This document shows, one piece after another, positions 38,675 through 51,561 of a stretch of 64,000 nucleotides of DNA (positions are counted from its first letter, which is position 1; the number at the start of each line of letters is the position of its first letter). The notes under the pieces are model-generated. The model searched no databases, was not told the origin of the DNA, and saw only the letters and a list, made by a program, of their open reading frames with translations. Where the stretch lies: positions 28,804,662 to 28,868,661 of the forward strand of contig NC_056533.1 in NCBI RefSeq assembly GCF_910596095.1, written 5' to 3'. The translations under genes and the position numbers were made by a program. The stretch is from Thunnus maccoyii. Taxonomy: Eukaryota > Chordata > Actinopteri > Scombriformes > Scombridae.

Positions 38675-41600
38675 ATGGAAACGTGTGTTTCAATCATTTT
38701 AGCAAGTATCCTCATCATACCATTCGCCCTCAAAACTTTCACACCTTATCTCTGGGCGGATATCTTGTATATCGGAGATCTGCTGCGGATTTTAGTGAAG
38801 TTTGTTTCGAGGCGAATGAGAAGACCTTTCTTCTTTGTTTTGGACCGTTTCTTGGAGCAGACTGCTGCGCATCCAGACAAACCGTTCATTGTGTTTGAGG
38901 ATGAAAGCTTCACGTACACAGACACCGACAAGAAGAGTAATAAAGTTGCCAACGCGCTTCAGTCTCACCCCCGATATAAAGCCGGAGACACCGTCGCTGT
39001 CTTCATGGGGAATGAGCCCGCCTTCATGTTTACCTGGCTGGCTTTGGCTAAATTGGGCTCCCCTGTAGCTCTTCTCAATTACAACATCCGCACCAAGTGT
39101 TTGCTGCACTGCTTCAACTGCTGCAAGGCCAAAGTGTTGATAGCAGCTCCAGGTAAGGGCCTGTATGTTTAGTTTAGTCAGACAGGCCTGCTGTTTACAA
39201 GGAGTTGGGCTTGAAACCAAATGATTTATGGTCTCTGGTTTCACTTTTGTGTCACACCTACAGGTTCAAATAGCTTTTTTCTCTTCAGAATGAAATTTTT
39301 CTTAGTGGAACAGACTATGAAATAGCTCCTGGTCCACCATGGGGCACAGATTAAGCAAATAAATGGTATTCATGGTATTCTGTACAGATTTTCTCTTGAA
39401 ACTTTAGCTTTAGAGAAGTATTTTCCTCTCAGTGTTTTCATCAAACATGTAAAGGGTCTTAAAGAATTATCCAGTCTGGACTCCTGCCAGACTGATCCAG
39501 CAGTCATGTGAAGAGGAGGGAGCTTAACCTGAATATAATGAAAATATTTACCATCTGAATTTGAATATGTATTTGATTGTCATCTGTATTGTAATTAATT
39601 AGTAATAATCTGAAATTATTTAATATGAAATGGAGGTTTTCAAGCTTATCTGAGCTGAAAGGGGATTTAAGTGTACTTATTATGGGTCTTGTGGTTTTAC
39701 TTTTCTATCCTTGCAGTTTGACATTCGTCTCTGGTTTTAACTTGATTTGTAATGTCCTGTATTTATGATCTAATGATCTTATTTGTTTCAATTTGCATTG
39801 TCCTTGCTTTTATTGTTTGCTTTTTTTTCTTTTCCCTGTGAAGCTCTTTGTAACTTTTTTAAGAAAAGTGGTATACAAATAGAGTTTATTACAATTATAC
39901 TTTAGTTTGTTTTCTAATGTATTCAATTACTGTATGGGTGCAATATTGCAGGAATCTGGGGCTGCAACTAACAATTATTTTCATTATCGATTCACCTGTT
40001 GATTATTTTCTCGATTAATCAGTTGGTCGTTGGTGGTCTATAAAAAGTCAGAAAATGGTGAAAAATGTCGATGACCGTTGTCCAAAACCCAAGATGTAAC
40101 CTTAAATGTCTTGTTTTGTCCCGACCAACAGTCCACCTCAAAGATATTCAGTTTACCATCATAGAAGACCAAAGAAACCAGAAATATTCACATTTGAGAA
40201 GCTGGAACAAGAGAATTTGAATCAACTAACAACTATTGATTAAATTGTTGCAATCGTATTTCTACTGGTTTTGAACATATTTTTACAACACCCAGCCACA
40301 CCAAGGGAAACCACAGCAATACCAAATATTTAATATGAGTAAAGAACAACAAATCTGTTTTTCTTATTCGGATATAACAGACCTCAGAATATGTTCATGA
40401 GCCAATCAGAGTGGTCTTGTAAAGCCAGCCTACAAGTGAGTATTACTCATAGTTCACTCACTGGCGTCTAGTTTCTAGTCTCCAGCGACTCTCAGCATCT
40501 GTTTTCCAGACTAAGAAGTCAGTGAAAGTTGCAGCTTGCTGGGTTTTTGCTGATTCCCGTTAGGCTGTAGTCTTAACTGCATTTTTTTTGTAAAACTGTA
40601 TGATTTACTTGCAATATCTTGGCAGGACAATATATTAATCTAATCTCAGTATTCAGTGGTTATAATCGTGTGTCCTGCTCCAGAGCTGAAGGAAGCAGTG
40701 GAGGATGTGCTGCCATCACTGAGAGAGCAAGGCGTCACCGTCCTCCTGATGACCAAACACTGTGACACACCTGGAATCGAGAGCTTCTCCGATAAAGTGG
40801 ACCATGCGGCAGACACACCGCTCCCTCGATCCCTCAGATCACACATCACATTCAAAAGTCCTGCGGTTTATATTTACACCTCTGGAACTACAGGTATCAG
40901 GAGTGATTGCCTCTTTTTTTTTTTGACTGTTTTTCAGTTTTGTGTGATAATCTGCACCAACAGCCTTCTTGAGATTTCAGTGTTTGTGTTTCAGGTCTCC
41001 CTAAGGCAGCTGTGGTCAATCAGAACCGCCTCCTAACAGCTCTGGCTGTTTTATCCTCAAATGGCGTGTCGTCTAGTGATGTCATCTACCTCAACTTACC
41101 TCTGTACCACACAGCTGGATTCATTATAGGCTTTATTGGCTCCATGGAGACAGGTGAGACAATGAGAAGTAGCTGGAACTGCCTCAGACCACAGTGTTAA
41201 ACAAATAAGACTTTGAGAAGGCTGTGTGAGATTCCTTGGTGATGAATGAATTATTTACTGTGCAAACAAGGACTTGTTACATTTTTTCTTACATTTCAGG
41301 CTTTTTAAAATAACTTTCCAGTTTCCTGGGTACAGCAGTCTGTTTTCCCTGCTGACGCCACTGTTGACCTTGGTAGGGACTTGACTGTGTGTTGGAAACA
41401 CTTTTGCCAAAAAACAAAGACTTTAAAATGATTATATTTCAGGCCAAACTATCAGATTCAATTCATTTAAATCCAGACTTTTGGAACAAAAGTGAATCTG
41501 TGCCAGAAGCTGCCGTAGTTTACAACACATTAATTACATTATATTAAAGGATAGATTCACAATTTTTCAAGTCTGTCTTAAAACATCAATCAGGTACCCA

Positions 41601-43500
41601 AATGAACATTGAAACAGGTCTTGCTCACTGTAATCATTCCTCCCGTTCATACTGGACATTAAGAGATCCACAACTGACAATTATTTTCATCATAGATTAA
41701 CAATTATTTTCTCAATTAATAGATTAACTGCTTTGTCTATAAAATGTCAGAAAAATAATGAAAAAGACTCATTATGAATTCCCACAGTCCAATGTGAAGT
41801 CTTCAAATGTCTTATTTTATCTGACCAACAGTCCAAAACTGAAAGATATTCAGTTTTCTATCATGTATGTAAGAAAAGCAACAAATCCTCACATTTGAGT
41901 AGTTGTAACTATCAAATGGTTTTACTGAAAAAAAGACTAAAATGATTATTCTGTTGATTAATCGACTAATCATTGCAGCTCTACTTTCAATGTAAGAGAC
42001 GGGGGGACAAAATCCACAGTCCTTGTTTTGAGCAAAGATGTGTTTAAAAGTGTATCTGAGTTATAAACTGTCTGAGTTACACAAAACAAGTGAATATCTT
42101 CCAATCAACAAATCAATATAAAGGCACATTATGAAAGAGTCTTAATGTCCAGTATGAACAGGAGGAATGATTACAGCAATCAAAAACCTGTCTCAATGCT
42201 GAAATGGGCACCTGACTGTTGTTTTAAGACAGACTTGAAACATTGTGAACTTATCCTTTAATATACATCCATGTTTTTTTTAGTGCAGGTGAGGACACAC
42301 TATTAATCCCATTACATGTAAGCAAACAGGTCACATGTAGATCACTTTCATAGCATAAATCAAACAAAACTTACAGGTAACAGAACCAAAACAACCAAAC
42401 AAAAAAGCTTATAAGAAGTTGTTGCTGTTGCACAAATTCTCAACAGAGTAGTAATGGATGATTTATGGCAGATCCAGGATCAATTTATGGTAATACATTA
42501 TTGACCTAGTTACACCTGCGATCACTGACAATTAATTGTATTTTTTGGAACACACGACCCAGCTAGAGGTGTCACTTGAATATCACAACTGTGTTGGGGT
42601 GGAATTTTCTCATGCATCAGCTGTGCGTCTGCCCACTCCAGATTGTGCAGGTTCATGAAAGTGGTTCTCCAACTCAACTCAACAGAACTGAACCTGTTTG
42701 CACTGCACACTACCAGAAAGTGACACAGCTGCTCCTCCGTCTCCCTCTGGGTTTCCTGTCCCTGGACAACCAAATGAAAGAGTCTTTTGTCACAGTGAAT
42801 CAGTAATCTGAACAGAGCTGGGTCAACCAAGACCAGATTACCTCCACTTTCTAACAGCCTTTTTCTAAATAGGCTAAAGTTCACGCTCCTGTTAAATGTC
42901 TGGTGAGGCCTGAGTTGCACACATATTAGGAGATGTCCACATATCACAGTCATGTTGTGCAGTTTTTGACTGTGACCAAATACATGAGTTTTTAGACATA
43001 TTTAATCCTTACATAAGGTATAGTAATTCATTTTTAATTCAGCTAATTGAAAATAGAAATGGTATGTAGAAATAAGTATAGTGTAAACTACAGTATGTGC
43101 CTGTTAATACAAGTTTCAAAACACTACACCTGCAATGAATCTGTCTGTTATTTTAAAAAAATGCAAATCCAATCCAATATCCATTAATATCATAATATCT
43201 AAATGGACACTAGCTGTGCATGAACTCTTATAGCTGAATATTTTGTTTTCAAAGTTTTGAAAAGCAAATGTACTGAATTGAAAGCCATGAAAATGTCACT
43301 TTCGCATTTTGGCGTTGTGCATCTGGAAATCAAATTTTCTTTCATCTCTTCTGTCTGACTTTGAAGGGTCAACCATCATACTGAAGAGAAAGTTTTCCGC
43401 CTCGCAGTTCTGGGATGACTGCAGGAAGTACAGCGTGACCGTCGTTCAGTACATAGGAGAAGTGATGCGTTACCTCTGCAGTACACCAAAGGTAGGTAGG

Positions 43501-43564
<64 letters not shown>

Positions 43565-46500
43565 GGAAGGGAGGGAGAGAGATAGTACCAGTCAAAAGTT
43601 TGGACACTTTCTCATTCAAGTGAATGGGAAGGTGTGTCCAATCTCTTGACTGGTACTATTCTTCATTGATCTCCAAGGGTGAAAATACAATAGTCACCAC
43701 ATGTCAACACTTATGACTAGAGGAAAAAACAAAAAAAACAAACAAAAGACAATAAAACATGGATAAAACAGCTAAAACAGTCTAAAAGACAACACCAGAC
43801 ACATGGATAAATTGACAAGGCAATAAAAACTCCTTAAAGTGCTGACACAGAGCAAATTAAGGATAAAGAATACAAAAGATCTAACAGCCAGCAGTAATAA
43901 ATAATCATAAAGCCTTTTAATACTCAAGCATGTCATTGAAAAGCTTAACGGCAGCAGGCACAAAGGACCTTCTCAGTCTTTGTGTTGAGCAGCCGTGCAC
44001 TAAAAGAACTGTTCAGTCCGCTGAAGACACAGATGAAATGATGACGTATTTTTACTTTTTTATTCTGTAAAACAGAGATAAAACTAAGCAGTAACATAAT
44101 ATTTCAGCAGGAATAATATTTGTTTTTGCAGGATTTTTAAAGAATGACAACAAGTGAGTGATCATGCTAATATATAGTAACCTTTAATTTGGATCATTTT
44201 CTTGCCAATAAATAGCAGTTCTACAGGATTTACTTTGTTTTCTTTGTGGTAAGGCCTCTGCAGCAGAGCTTTGATCATGTGACAGTTAAAACTCTCAGCT
44301 GAAACCCAAACCAGTGGCATTCCTTTAGGGGAGATTTTTTTTTGACAGAATGTAATTACACAATCACAAATGTGTTCAAAGAAAACATATTTAATTGCAG
44401 TTTTAGTCATTTGTGGTTGTAAAGGAGTTGCCATCATAAATAAACAATTGTACCAAATGCAATATCAGTCTCATACTGTATTGACAAACTGATACAACCA
44501 CTATTATTACCCTTTATTTATTCATTAAATGCCAGTTTTTTTAATTACCAGAGTGATTGCTATTTAAACAAGCTCACACAGTATTTTTGGCAGGGCGCTG
44601 TGGGCACCATGCCTCCTCTTTGCTATCTTAACTACTGTAAAACCCCTTTACTCGAGACAGCTGCAGAAGCAGAATACTGCAAACAGACTGCAGCAAGCTG
44701 CCTTTTACACATATCTAGTCAGAGATAACTTTCCAAATCTGTACATTCCCACAGTGCAGCACAGCTGGCTTACAAAAATAGAAATCGTTAAATCTCAACT
44801 ATCAGTTTCCAGCCTTCTGCGTCATAATCTGTAGGGGTTCAATGGCATGAAACGTTACAGATAGATATGTCGATATGATTACTAGACATTGTTCACAATC
44901 ATGCCATCATTTCTCATAAAGATGTATTAACTGTATTTAGGAGTACTGTAAACATTCTGCTTATGTGTGTGGTCATTCAGAGTATCTACTTGCATCACAT
45001 GAAACACAGTCTCAATTTACCGTGTGACTCTGTACCGAGGAGGTCAGAGGAGGTGGTTTGTCTGTATCTGGTCAACTCTAGGAATAGATGTTGGCCTTAA
45101 CTCAGGAAGACCATATCATGTGACTTGGCAACCAAATATCTCCCTTGAATGCACTTGTATATTACTTTAGGGTCACATTTATTAAGTGAATGGCATTTCT
45201 TATACAGTATTTGTATGTTTTTGTTTATGTTTATGTCTGACATATGAGATATTCATGTGAGAGCATTTTTGCTGGTGCAAACTGGTTTCTGATGTCAGAT
45301 TGTTACATACACACAGGTATTATGCAGGTATTTGATCAGAGAGATGCCTTCTCTTAATTAAGGGCCTAATTGGGGAACTTGTTTATTATAAAGCCTATGA
45401 GTTCACATAGGTGTATGTGTGTGTGTTTAAAAGCAGCAATACATAGACTCCAAATTGTACAGAATGCAGCAGCCAGACTACTAACAAAAACCAAGAAAAG
45501 AGAACATATCACTCCCCTCTTAATGTCTCTACGTTGGCAGAAGCAGAATTGATTTTAAGATTTTACTTATGACTTTTAAAGCATTTTTAATGACCTAGTT
45601 TTGAATTACACACCAACCTGCACGCAGTCAGAGGACCTCAGACAGGAACTTGTTGGCAGTTCCCATGTCAGGGTGTAAGACTAAAGGAGACAGAGCCTAA
45701 GCTGTTAGGACACCTCCACTATGGAACAACCTGCCCGACAAACAGACTTGCAAAATCAATATCTTCTTTTAAATCGCTTCTTTGAGCACATATCAAATAG
45801 CTTTTGAATAACTTATTTTAAATAGCTTTTTCCTTTTTTTCATGTTGCTTCTGAATGTTTATTTTTACCTTATTCCCTTATTTAATTTGAATTATTTTGT
45901 CTGCATATGTATTTTTCCATTTCTTTTTCGTTTTGTCCCTGTAAAGCACTTTGTAATCTCTGGTTTTGATAAATTCTATATAACCAAACTTTATTATCAA
46001 TATTTAAACACACATAGACTTTCCATCCTTATAAGAGGTGACATGCAGTTTTTGGCCTCATCACCATCAATTCTTCTTTCTTTGATAAACTATATCCTGT
46101 TCTGATTCTAGTATGTATTCAATAAGTCTTTTATGTAAAACTTTCAAAATGCTTTACCTGTTTTTCTTTTTGAAAATGCAGAGAGAAAATGACAGAGACC
46201 ACAAAGTAAGACTGGCCATTGGCAATGGCATCAGAGCAGAGATATGGAAGGAGTTTCTCAATCGCTTTGGGAACATTCAGGTCCGAGAGTTTTACGCCTC
46301 CACTGAGGGAAATGTGGGATTTGTCAACTACGCGGGGAAAATAGGAGCTATTGGACGGGTCAACTTTTTGCATCAGGTAAGGAAAGAAAAAAACCTGTTT
46401 ATGTTTCTGTAAATAGTGTGGAATTTTCTTTAGAGCTTATTAGTGTGTGTGACAAAATAATCACAGCTCATGGTCCACTTAGTAGCACTTTCAAATCTCT

Positions 46501-49215
46501 CAACCACCCAAGAGACTGTGAGCTGTAGTTGAAAGCTAGTAAGTAGACCTTGAGTTCATTCTAAAACATTCTGCATTGTGGTTATATATACTATATACTA
46601 TACCAATGCATGCAGAAATGTTGGAATCACAAATATGTCATATGTGTCTTTAGATAAATAATATGGGAATTATATGTTTTATTCTGCTGTTGGTATAAAG
46701 ATAATATAATGCAGTTTTGATGTCCTTTACTTCCTCCTGTAGAAGCTGTTTCCCTACACTCTTATCAAGTATGACACAGAGAGAGATGAGCCGATTCGAG
46801 ATGCTAACGGCCTCTGCATAGAGTCAGCCAAAGGTGAAGAAACTTCTACTGCTGTCAATATAAATTAGACCTCTGAATCACCAATTTTAAACCTTATCTC
46901 TATGTACTTTCTGTAGATTTGCTTTCTTACTCTTTGCACCATGACACGTATTACATCTGCATCTCATAGGCAGGGTCTATTTACCAACCAAATCAGGACC
47001 CTGATGATGATAAATCAATGTTTGGCTGAAGTAGTCTGTCGATAGAAAATGGCAGTAACCATCTTTTGGCTTCGTCTTGAAGGTGAAACGGGACTCCTGG
47101 TATCAAAGATCACAGACATCGCCCCTTTTGTCGGCTACGCTCAGAATGAAGAGCAAACGGAAAGGAAAAGACTTCGTAACGTTCTCAAGAAGGGAGATCT
47201 TTACTTCAACAACGGAGACCTAATGAGGATCGACAAAGACAACTTCATCTACTTTCAGGATCGTGTTGGTGACACATTCAGGTACAGAACTCCCGTGCAT
47301 TATTTGTTTTATGATTTTTAAGTATGCTGTTTTTAACATAATTATGTATGTAGAGGTGTATACATCATTATCAGGCAGATCATTAAACCACAAATGTCAG
47401 GCTAAAAGATTAGTGAATGAAATATTTTGAGGTCTCTGACCTTTCACTGTAAAAGGTGAAAAGCCTGTCAAGGAAAATAGTCAGTTGAAGGACCAGTGTG
47501 TAGGATTTAGTGTCATCTAGTGGGGAGGATGCAGATTGCAACCAACTGAATACCCCTTGCCTTCACCTGTCCCTTTCAAGCATGTAGGAAAACCTATGGA
47601 AACTAGTGAAAAATGCAAAAGGCCCTCTCTAGAGCCAGTTTTTGGTTTGTCTGTTCTGGGCTACTGTAGAAACATGGCGGTACAACATGGCGGGTTCCAT
47701 GGAAGAGGACCTGCTCCTTATGTAGATATAAAGGGCTCATTCACAGGTAACGAAAACACAATTTTTAGTTTCAGGTGATTATACACTAATGAAACCATAC
47801 TTATGAATATTATATTCCATTTTTACCAATTGATCCCCTAAATCTTACACACTGGTCCTTATTTATTACATTTTTAAGAGACGTTCTCCCACTTTTCCAT
47901 AAAAATTTGAAAGGCAAAATTCTTTATACTGATTGAATAAAAGCTTAAACAAATGGTTTTATGTTTTTTCTCCAAATTAAGCTTTAGTTTTCTTTTTTTC
48001 TTTATATGTTCATGAAGAGCCACCTGCTGTTTGAGATTTTAAGGCACAATCCATGACTGTTGTACAACACTCTTTCTACCAAAACTGTCAAAACTGGAGA
48101 AGTTTACTAGAAAACTAAACAGGAACATTTTTCAAACTCACAATAACAACAATTCTGACTAATACATAATTAATTAATTAATTAATTAATACATTTTCTT
48201 TTTACTATTTTGTGCAATTTGAAGCAGTTCTGCACCACTAAATATGCACCATGCTCATTTAGAGGAACTTTGAGGTTCAGGGTAAACTCCTATTCATTGC
48301 TTAAACATGAGATTTCAGTGGGCAAAACAAAGACATGTTTTTGTTTCCCAAATGCATTTTGAACATTTTGTTTGAGCCTACAGGTGGAAAGGTGAGAATG
48401 TGGCCACAACCGAGGTGTCTGACATCCTGACTATCAGTGATTGTCTCAAAGAAGCCAATGTTTATGGAGTCCAAATACCAGGTGATGGTCATCTCATCTA
48501 TTTTACTTCAGAGTATGTTTAATAAAAATCTGAATTCTAAATGGCAGAACAACAAAGATACACTTTAATTAGGTTATAAATGGCTACATTTCTGACATAA
48601 ATGTGCTTTTTTGTGATGTTCTTTGGCTTTCTTTTTTAGGGCATGAGGGGCGGATAGGGATGGCTGCTGTCACTGAGAAGGAAGGCGCCCAGTTTGATGG
48701 AATAAAAATATATAAACATGTGGTCAGCTACCTACCATCGTATGCCCGACCGCGCTTTATAAGGATACAGGTAATTTAATTTCAGAAAACTTGACTGCAT
48801 ATGAATTTTGGAGAAAAAAAAAATCTCATGCCATATCTGTAAAACAAACAAAACACAAAGTTAATGGTCAACTTTTGTGCTGTCATGTCAAAATGGGACA
48901 GTGGTTCTCATTTTCTTCAATGACAAAATCTTATTTTAGAGTAAAACATTGATTTATTATTATCCGTCTACATTTTGAGATGATGAGATATCTTGATGTT
49001 GTACTTGAGTGTGTATTTTGTACTTTTCTTCTGTCCAGAATGCTGTGGAGGTGACAGGGACTTTCAAACAGATGAAGGTGAAGTTAGTGGAGGAGAATTT
49101 TGATCCGGGACGTATCCAGGACCCCCTCTACATCCTTGATGATAATAAGAAGAGTTATGTGCCGCTGACGGCCCAGGTCTACAGCTCCATCATATCAGGA
49201 AATATCAAGCTATGA
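38675..49215 (+). CDS. slc27a2: Very-long-chain acyl-CoA synthetase / FATP2, tandem copy 1 (complete, 10 exons)
   Basis: SLC27A2 activates very-long- and long-chain fatty acids (and bile acids in mammals) to CoA thioesters at the ER and peroxisome and supports fatty acid uptake. Exons: 38675-39152, 40684-40893, 40995-41153, 43367-43491, 46182-46376, 46743-46833, 47083-47281, 48384-48481, 48640-48770 and 49039-49215. Introns are GT-AG; the sum is 1863 nt, or 620 residues plus stop, equal to human SLC27A2. There is an N-terminal hydrophobic segment (residues 5-18). The AMP-binding P-loop [13 protein letters not shown] starts at about residue 222 and is split between exons 2 and 3. The FATP signature EFYASTEGN lies at about 360, and [10 protein letters not shown] at about 457. 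The C-terminus is IKL. The family motif YHSAA reads YHTAG here. The ATG at 38675 has a strong context (A at -3, G at +4). An in-frame ATG at 38570 would add 35 residues with no family support. Confidence 0.96.
39153..40683 (+). other. slc27a2: Intron 1 of slc27a2 copy 1, with L2 tail and inverted-repeat element
   Basis: At 39640-39897 the sequence ends CCTGTGAAGCTCTTTGTAAC ... ATACAAATAGAGTTTATTA, the characteristic 3' tail of L2/Maui-type LINEs. At 39958-40258 there is a full GCTGCAACTAA-family inverted-repeat element (GGGCTGCAACTAACAATTAT at the left, ATTGTTGCAATC at the right). Confidence 0.7.
41544..42261 (+). repeat. TAAAGGATAGATTCACA-family foldback element with a nested element (intron 3)
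   Basis: The left end TTAAAGGATAGATTCACAAT and right end ATTGTGAACTTATCCTTTAA are inverted repeats. The pairing continues inward: TTTCAAGTCTGTCTTAAAAC on the left against TTTTAAGACAGACTTGAAAC on the right, and CAGTATGAACAGGAGG against CCTCCCGTTCATACTG. At 41664-41983 a GCTGCAACTAA-family element interrupts it; the related copy in the second slc27a2 gene lacks this insertion. Confidence 0.85.
42262..43366 (+). other. Remainder of slc27a2 copy 1 intron 3
   Basis: I find nothing I can name. A minus-strand frame of 143 codons at 42522-42953 is open but unrecognised; being inside an intron and unsupported by start context, it is most likely a chance or repeat-derived frame. Confidence 0.4.
43492..43564. 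repeat. (GATA)n microsatellite that begins at a splice donor
   Basis: Immediately after exon 4 (ending at 43491) the intron begins GTAGGTAGGTAGATAGATAG and continues as a TAGA tetranucleotide repeat to 43564. The 5' splice site GTAGGT is thus itself a unit of the repeat. Confidence 0.95.
43582..43659. repeat. Short palindrome (ATAGTACCAGTCAAAAG family)
   Basis: ATAGTACCAGTCAAAAGTTT on the left pairs with CTCTTGACTGGTACTAT on the right around a TTCAAGTGAATGGGAA centre. It is a 78-bp near-perfect inverted repeat of a kind scattered through fish genomes. Confidence 0.85.
43660..46181 (+). other. slc27a2: Remainder of slc27a2 copy 1 intron 4
   Basis: Apart from the LINE fragment at 45420-45975 I see no gene. 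The intron is AT-rich, and no alternative coding exon is evident between exon 4 and exon 5. Confidence 0.5.
45420..45975 (+). mobile_element. L2/Maui-type LINE 3' fragment (intron 4)
   Basis: The plus strand encodes [21 protein letters not shown], the same C-terminal block seen in the LINE at 24570-26030, then loses frame. The 3' end has CCCTGTAAAGCACTTTGTAA and ATAAATTCTATATAACCAAA, an L2-style tail. It is 5'-truncated and inactive, in the same orientation as the host gene. Confidence 0.85.
47491..47861 (+). repeat. TIR element of the GTGTGTAGGATTTAGTG family (copy 3, intron 7)
   Basis: It begins GACCAGTGTGTAGGATTTAG and ends AAATCTTACACACTGGTCC, inverted termini about 370 bp apart. It contains the same pseudo-frame as copy 2. 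It lies between exons 7 and 8 of slc27a2 copy 1. Confidence 0.85.
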
Positions 49216-49671
49216 GTAGGCTTTTAGTGTCTGCTAGGTGTACTACATAGATAGTTTTAATAACTTCAGCTCAGGGACTAAACAGATCTTTTTTAATAAT
49301 ACTCATATCAGTTATGTGTAGTAAAACAACATGGAGACATAAATGCTCTTTACTAAAGTAGTAGAGGGGAATAACAAGTGCAGGGTTTATTTGTAAGGAT
49401 CCAAGTTGGAGGCTGAATTCAGCCTACAAGAGGAAGAGGGACTTTGATAATGTAAATAGCATATTTACTAGCAAGCATGATGACTGCTTTCCACTCTGAC
49501 ACTTTTACTTTATTCAGTTTAATAAGGGTGTTGAGGAGTGTTGCTGTTGGGATGGTGGGACATGTGAAGGACATGTGCAGCACTGATCAACAGATACTAT
49601 TAGTGTAATGAGATGCTTCTGACAGTCTTCATGGAGAACAAACTAGAAGACAGCTGCTATTTGACTTTCTA

Positions 49672-50184
49672 GTAATGCTTTATTTTACAGGTCCTTTAAT
49701 TTTATACTAATTTCATGGAAATTTTCTGGGTAATTTGCAGGTATTTAACTGTTAATTTTCAGGACATTTTACAGTGACATTGGTGCAATTTGGTACAAAT
49801 TATAAGAAAAAACAGAAAAGTGTTAAGTTGGTTTAGATGGTAAAGGCCTACTCGTTATATTTTGGTTCATACGTAGTTTTTAATTTGCAAAAAATATTCT
49901 TCAGTTTGTAGTTTTGTGTGTCAAATGATGTATTAGCATATTAGTTTCTTTCAATAATTTCCTAAAAGTAGCTGCTGTAGGTAACTGATGATTCTTTGAA
50001 AGGGTTATGTAATTTGGTAGTATTTGGGTAATGTGCTGATTATGGAGTTTATTTATAAGTTGTACCAAATTGCACCACTGTCCCTGTAAAATATCTTAAA
50101 ATTAACTGTTAAATTCCTGCAAATTACTGAGAAATTTTCCAGGAAATTAGTATAAAATTAAAGGACCTGTGAAACAAAGTGTTA
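49672..50184. repeat. Foldback element with long (about 120 bp) terminal inverted repeats
   Basis: The left arm (GTAATGCTTTATTTTACAGG onward, including TCCTTTAATTTTATACTAAT and TGCAATTTGGTACAAATTAT) is matched by the reverse complement of the right arm (ATAAGTTGTACCAAATTGCA to GACCTGTGAAACAAAGTGTTA). The arms extend about 120 bases each, with a unique-looking centre. It lies just downstream of slc27a2 copy 1, perhaps inside its 3' UTR. There is no coding capacity. Confidence 0.85.
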
Positions 50185-51553
50185 CCAGCTTTCTTTTGCA
50201 GCTGGTGTCGATGTACTAAACAATATTTTGACTTAAGTAAAGTTAGGCGCAGTATATAATGGTAAGAAAATACGTAGAACAGGGCCAAATATGATTTTTT
50301 TTTCATTTATGTGCCAATATCTGTAAATATAAAGGACTTTCCTAAAAATTAAAGTGATTATTACTGTAAAACAAGAACTACTTTTCATGTCTATTTCTGC
50401 TCTGCTTAGTAATAAAAATACAAAGACAAATTTTGGATGTGCTAGATGTGAAAACCACAAGGTGGAGACAAACGCACATGCTTACTGCGTGACCCTGTAC
50501 CCAGTTGGAGTCCTTGATGTAGTTGGGATATACCACAAACATTAGACAAGGGTGTCCATGTACTTTTTGCATCTGTGGTTATTATGTAATGACATGGACA
50601 GTCCTCCAGAGTTCTAATGATTAAAAACATGAAGGTGTGTTTTTATTTTAGAGAGCAAAGTCCTTGTAAACTGCTGTAGGTACACAAACTGCTGCAGGTA
50701 CAAATAATACTGTCCAGATCAGTCTGTTCTAATCACTTATATGCAAATATTAACTCAGTAAATAATGACAAAATCATCTATTCACAGGAAAATAATGATA
50801 TAAAGAGAGACAAGACATAACAAAATTAACAGTAATAACACTGTGAGTAATTTTCCCCTCTATTTGGAACCTTTAAAGTGCTCTATAGTGATGTAATTAT
50901 TCTGTAATACACACTGTGCCTCAACCACCCAGATGGAGAAAAAGATAGAAATTTTAATCTTTTATGATCCGTTTGCTGCTTTGGATGAAAAACAGGAAGT
51001 TTATCACATGTGAACTGTTACTGCATCAGTGACACAAAGCAGTAGTTTTAGGTTGTAGGTTTCATTAAAGTTTATCAAATCATAATTTTCTCTCTGTCAC
51101 AGTCTGCCATTGACAGTTGGCAGATACAGAGATGACAAATGTGATGCAATGAGTGTACAACAGACCAATGCTTTGCGAGGTCAGTTAAATTTAGGATGCA
51201 TATGTCTTTCCTGACCTTTTAGTGTGAGTTCATCTGAGAATTTCGAAAACATGTTAAATATTAAATGTTTTCTCAGTTAGTGAGTCGGTTTCTAAATTTT
51301 ACTCATTTATCTGCCTCCATGTTATTTGGACAGAACAATGTTGGTAATTAACTTGTGTGTGCCAGACAAAGTTTTGTGTAATTCTCAGTAGTGTGAGAAA
51401 CAATTAAGATGTTTCACTTCACTTTTTTTTAAAAATCTCCCAACAGTAATTGTTTTTCATGGGCTGTACTTTTGTCATACTGTGGTGACCTTTTGTATGA
51501 ATTAATCAAAACTTACTTAGTTTGAATCATTGTTTTGTTGACTTCTAAGTGTT
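50185..51553. other. Intergenic DNA between the slc27a2 copies (left part)
   Basis: AT-rich sequence with no gene I can support. An AATAAAA word at 50410 could be a distal poly(A) signal for slc27a2 copy 1; no nearer canonical signal was noticed. Confidence 0.4.
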
Positions 51554-51561
51554 GTGATTAG

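Noticed and set aside
42522-42953. 143-codon minus-strand ORF inside slc27a2 intron 3
   Set aside because: It lies antisense within an intron, has no recognised motif, and is surrounded by repeats; likely chance or repeat-derived.
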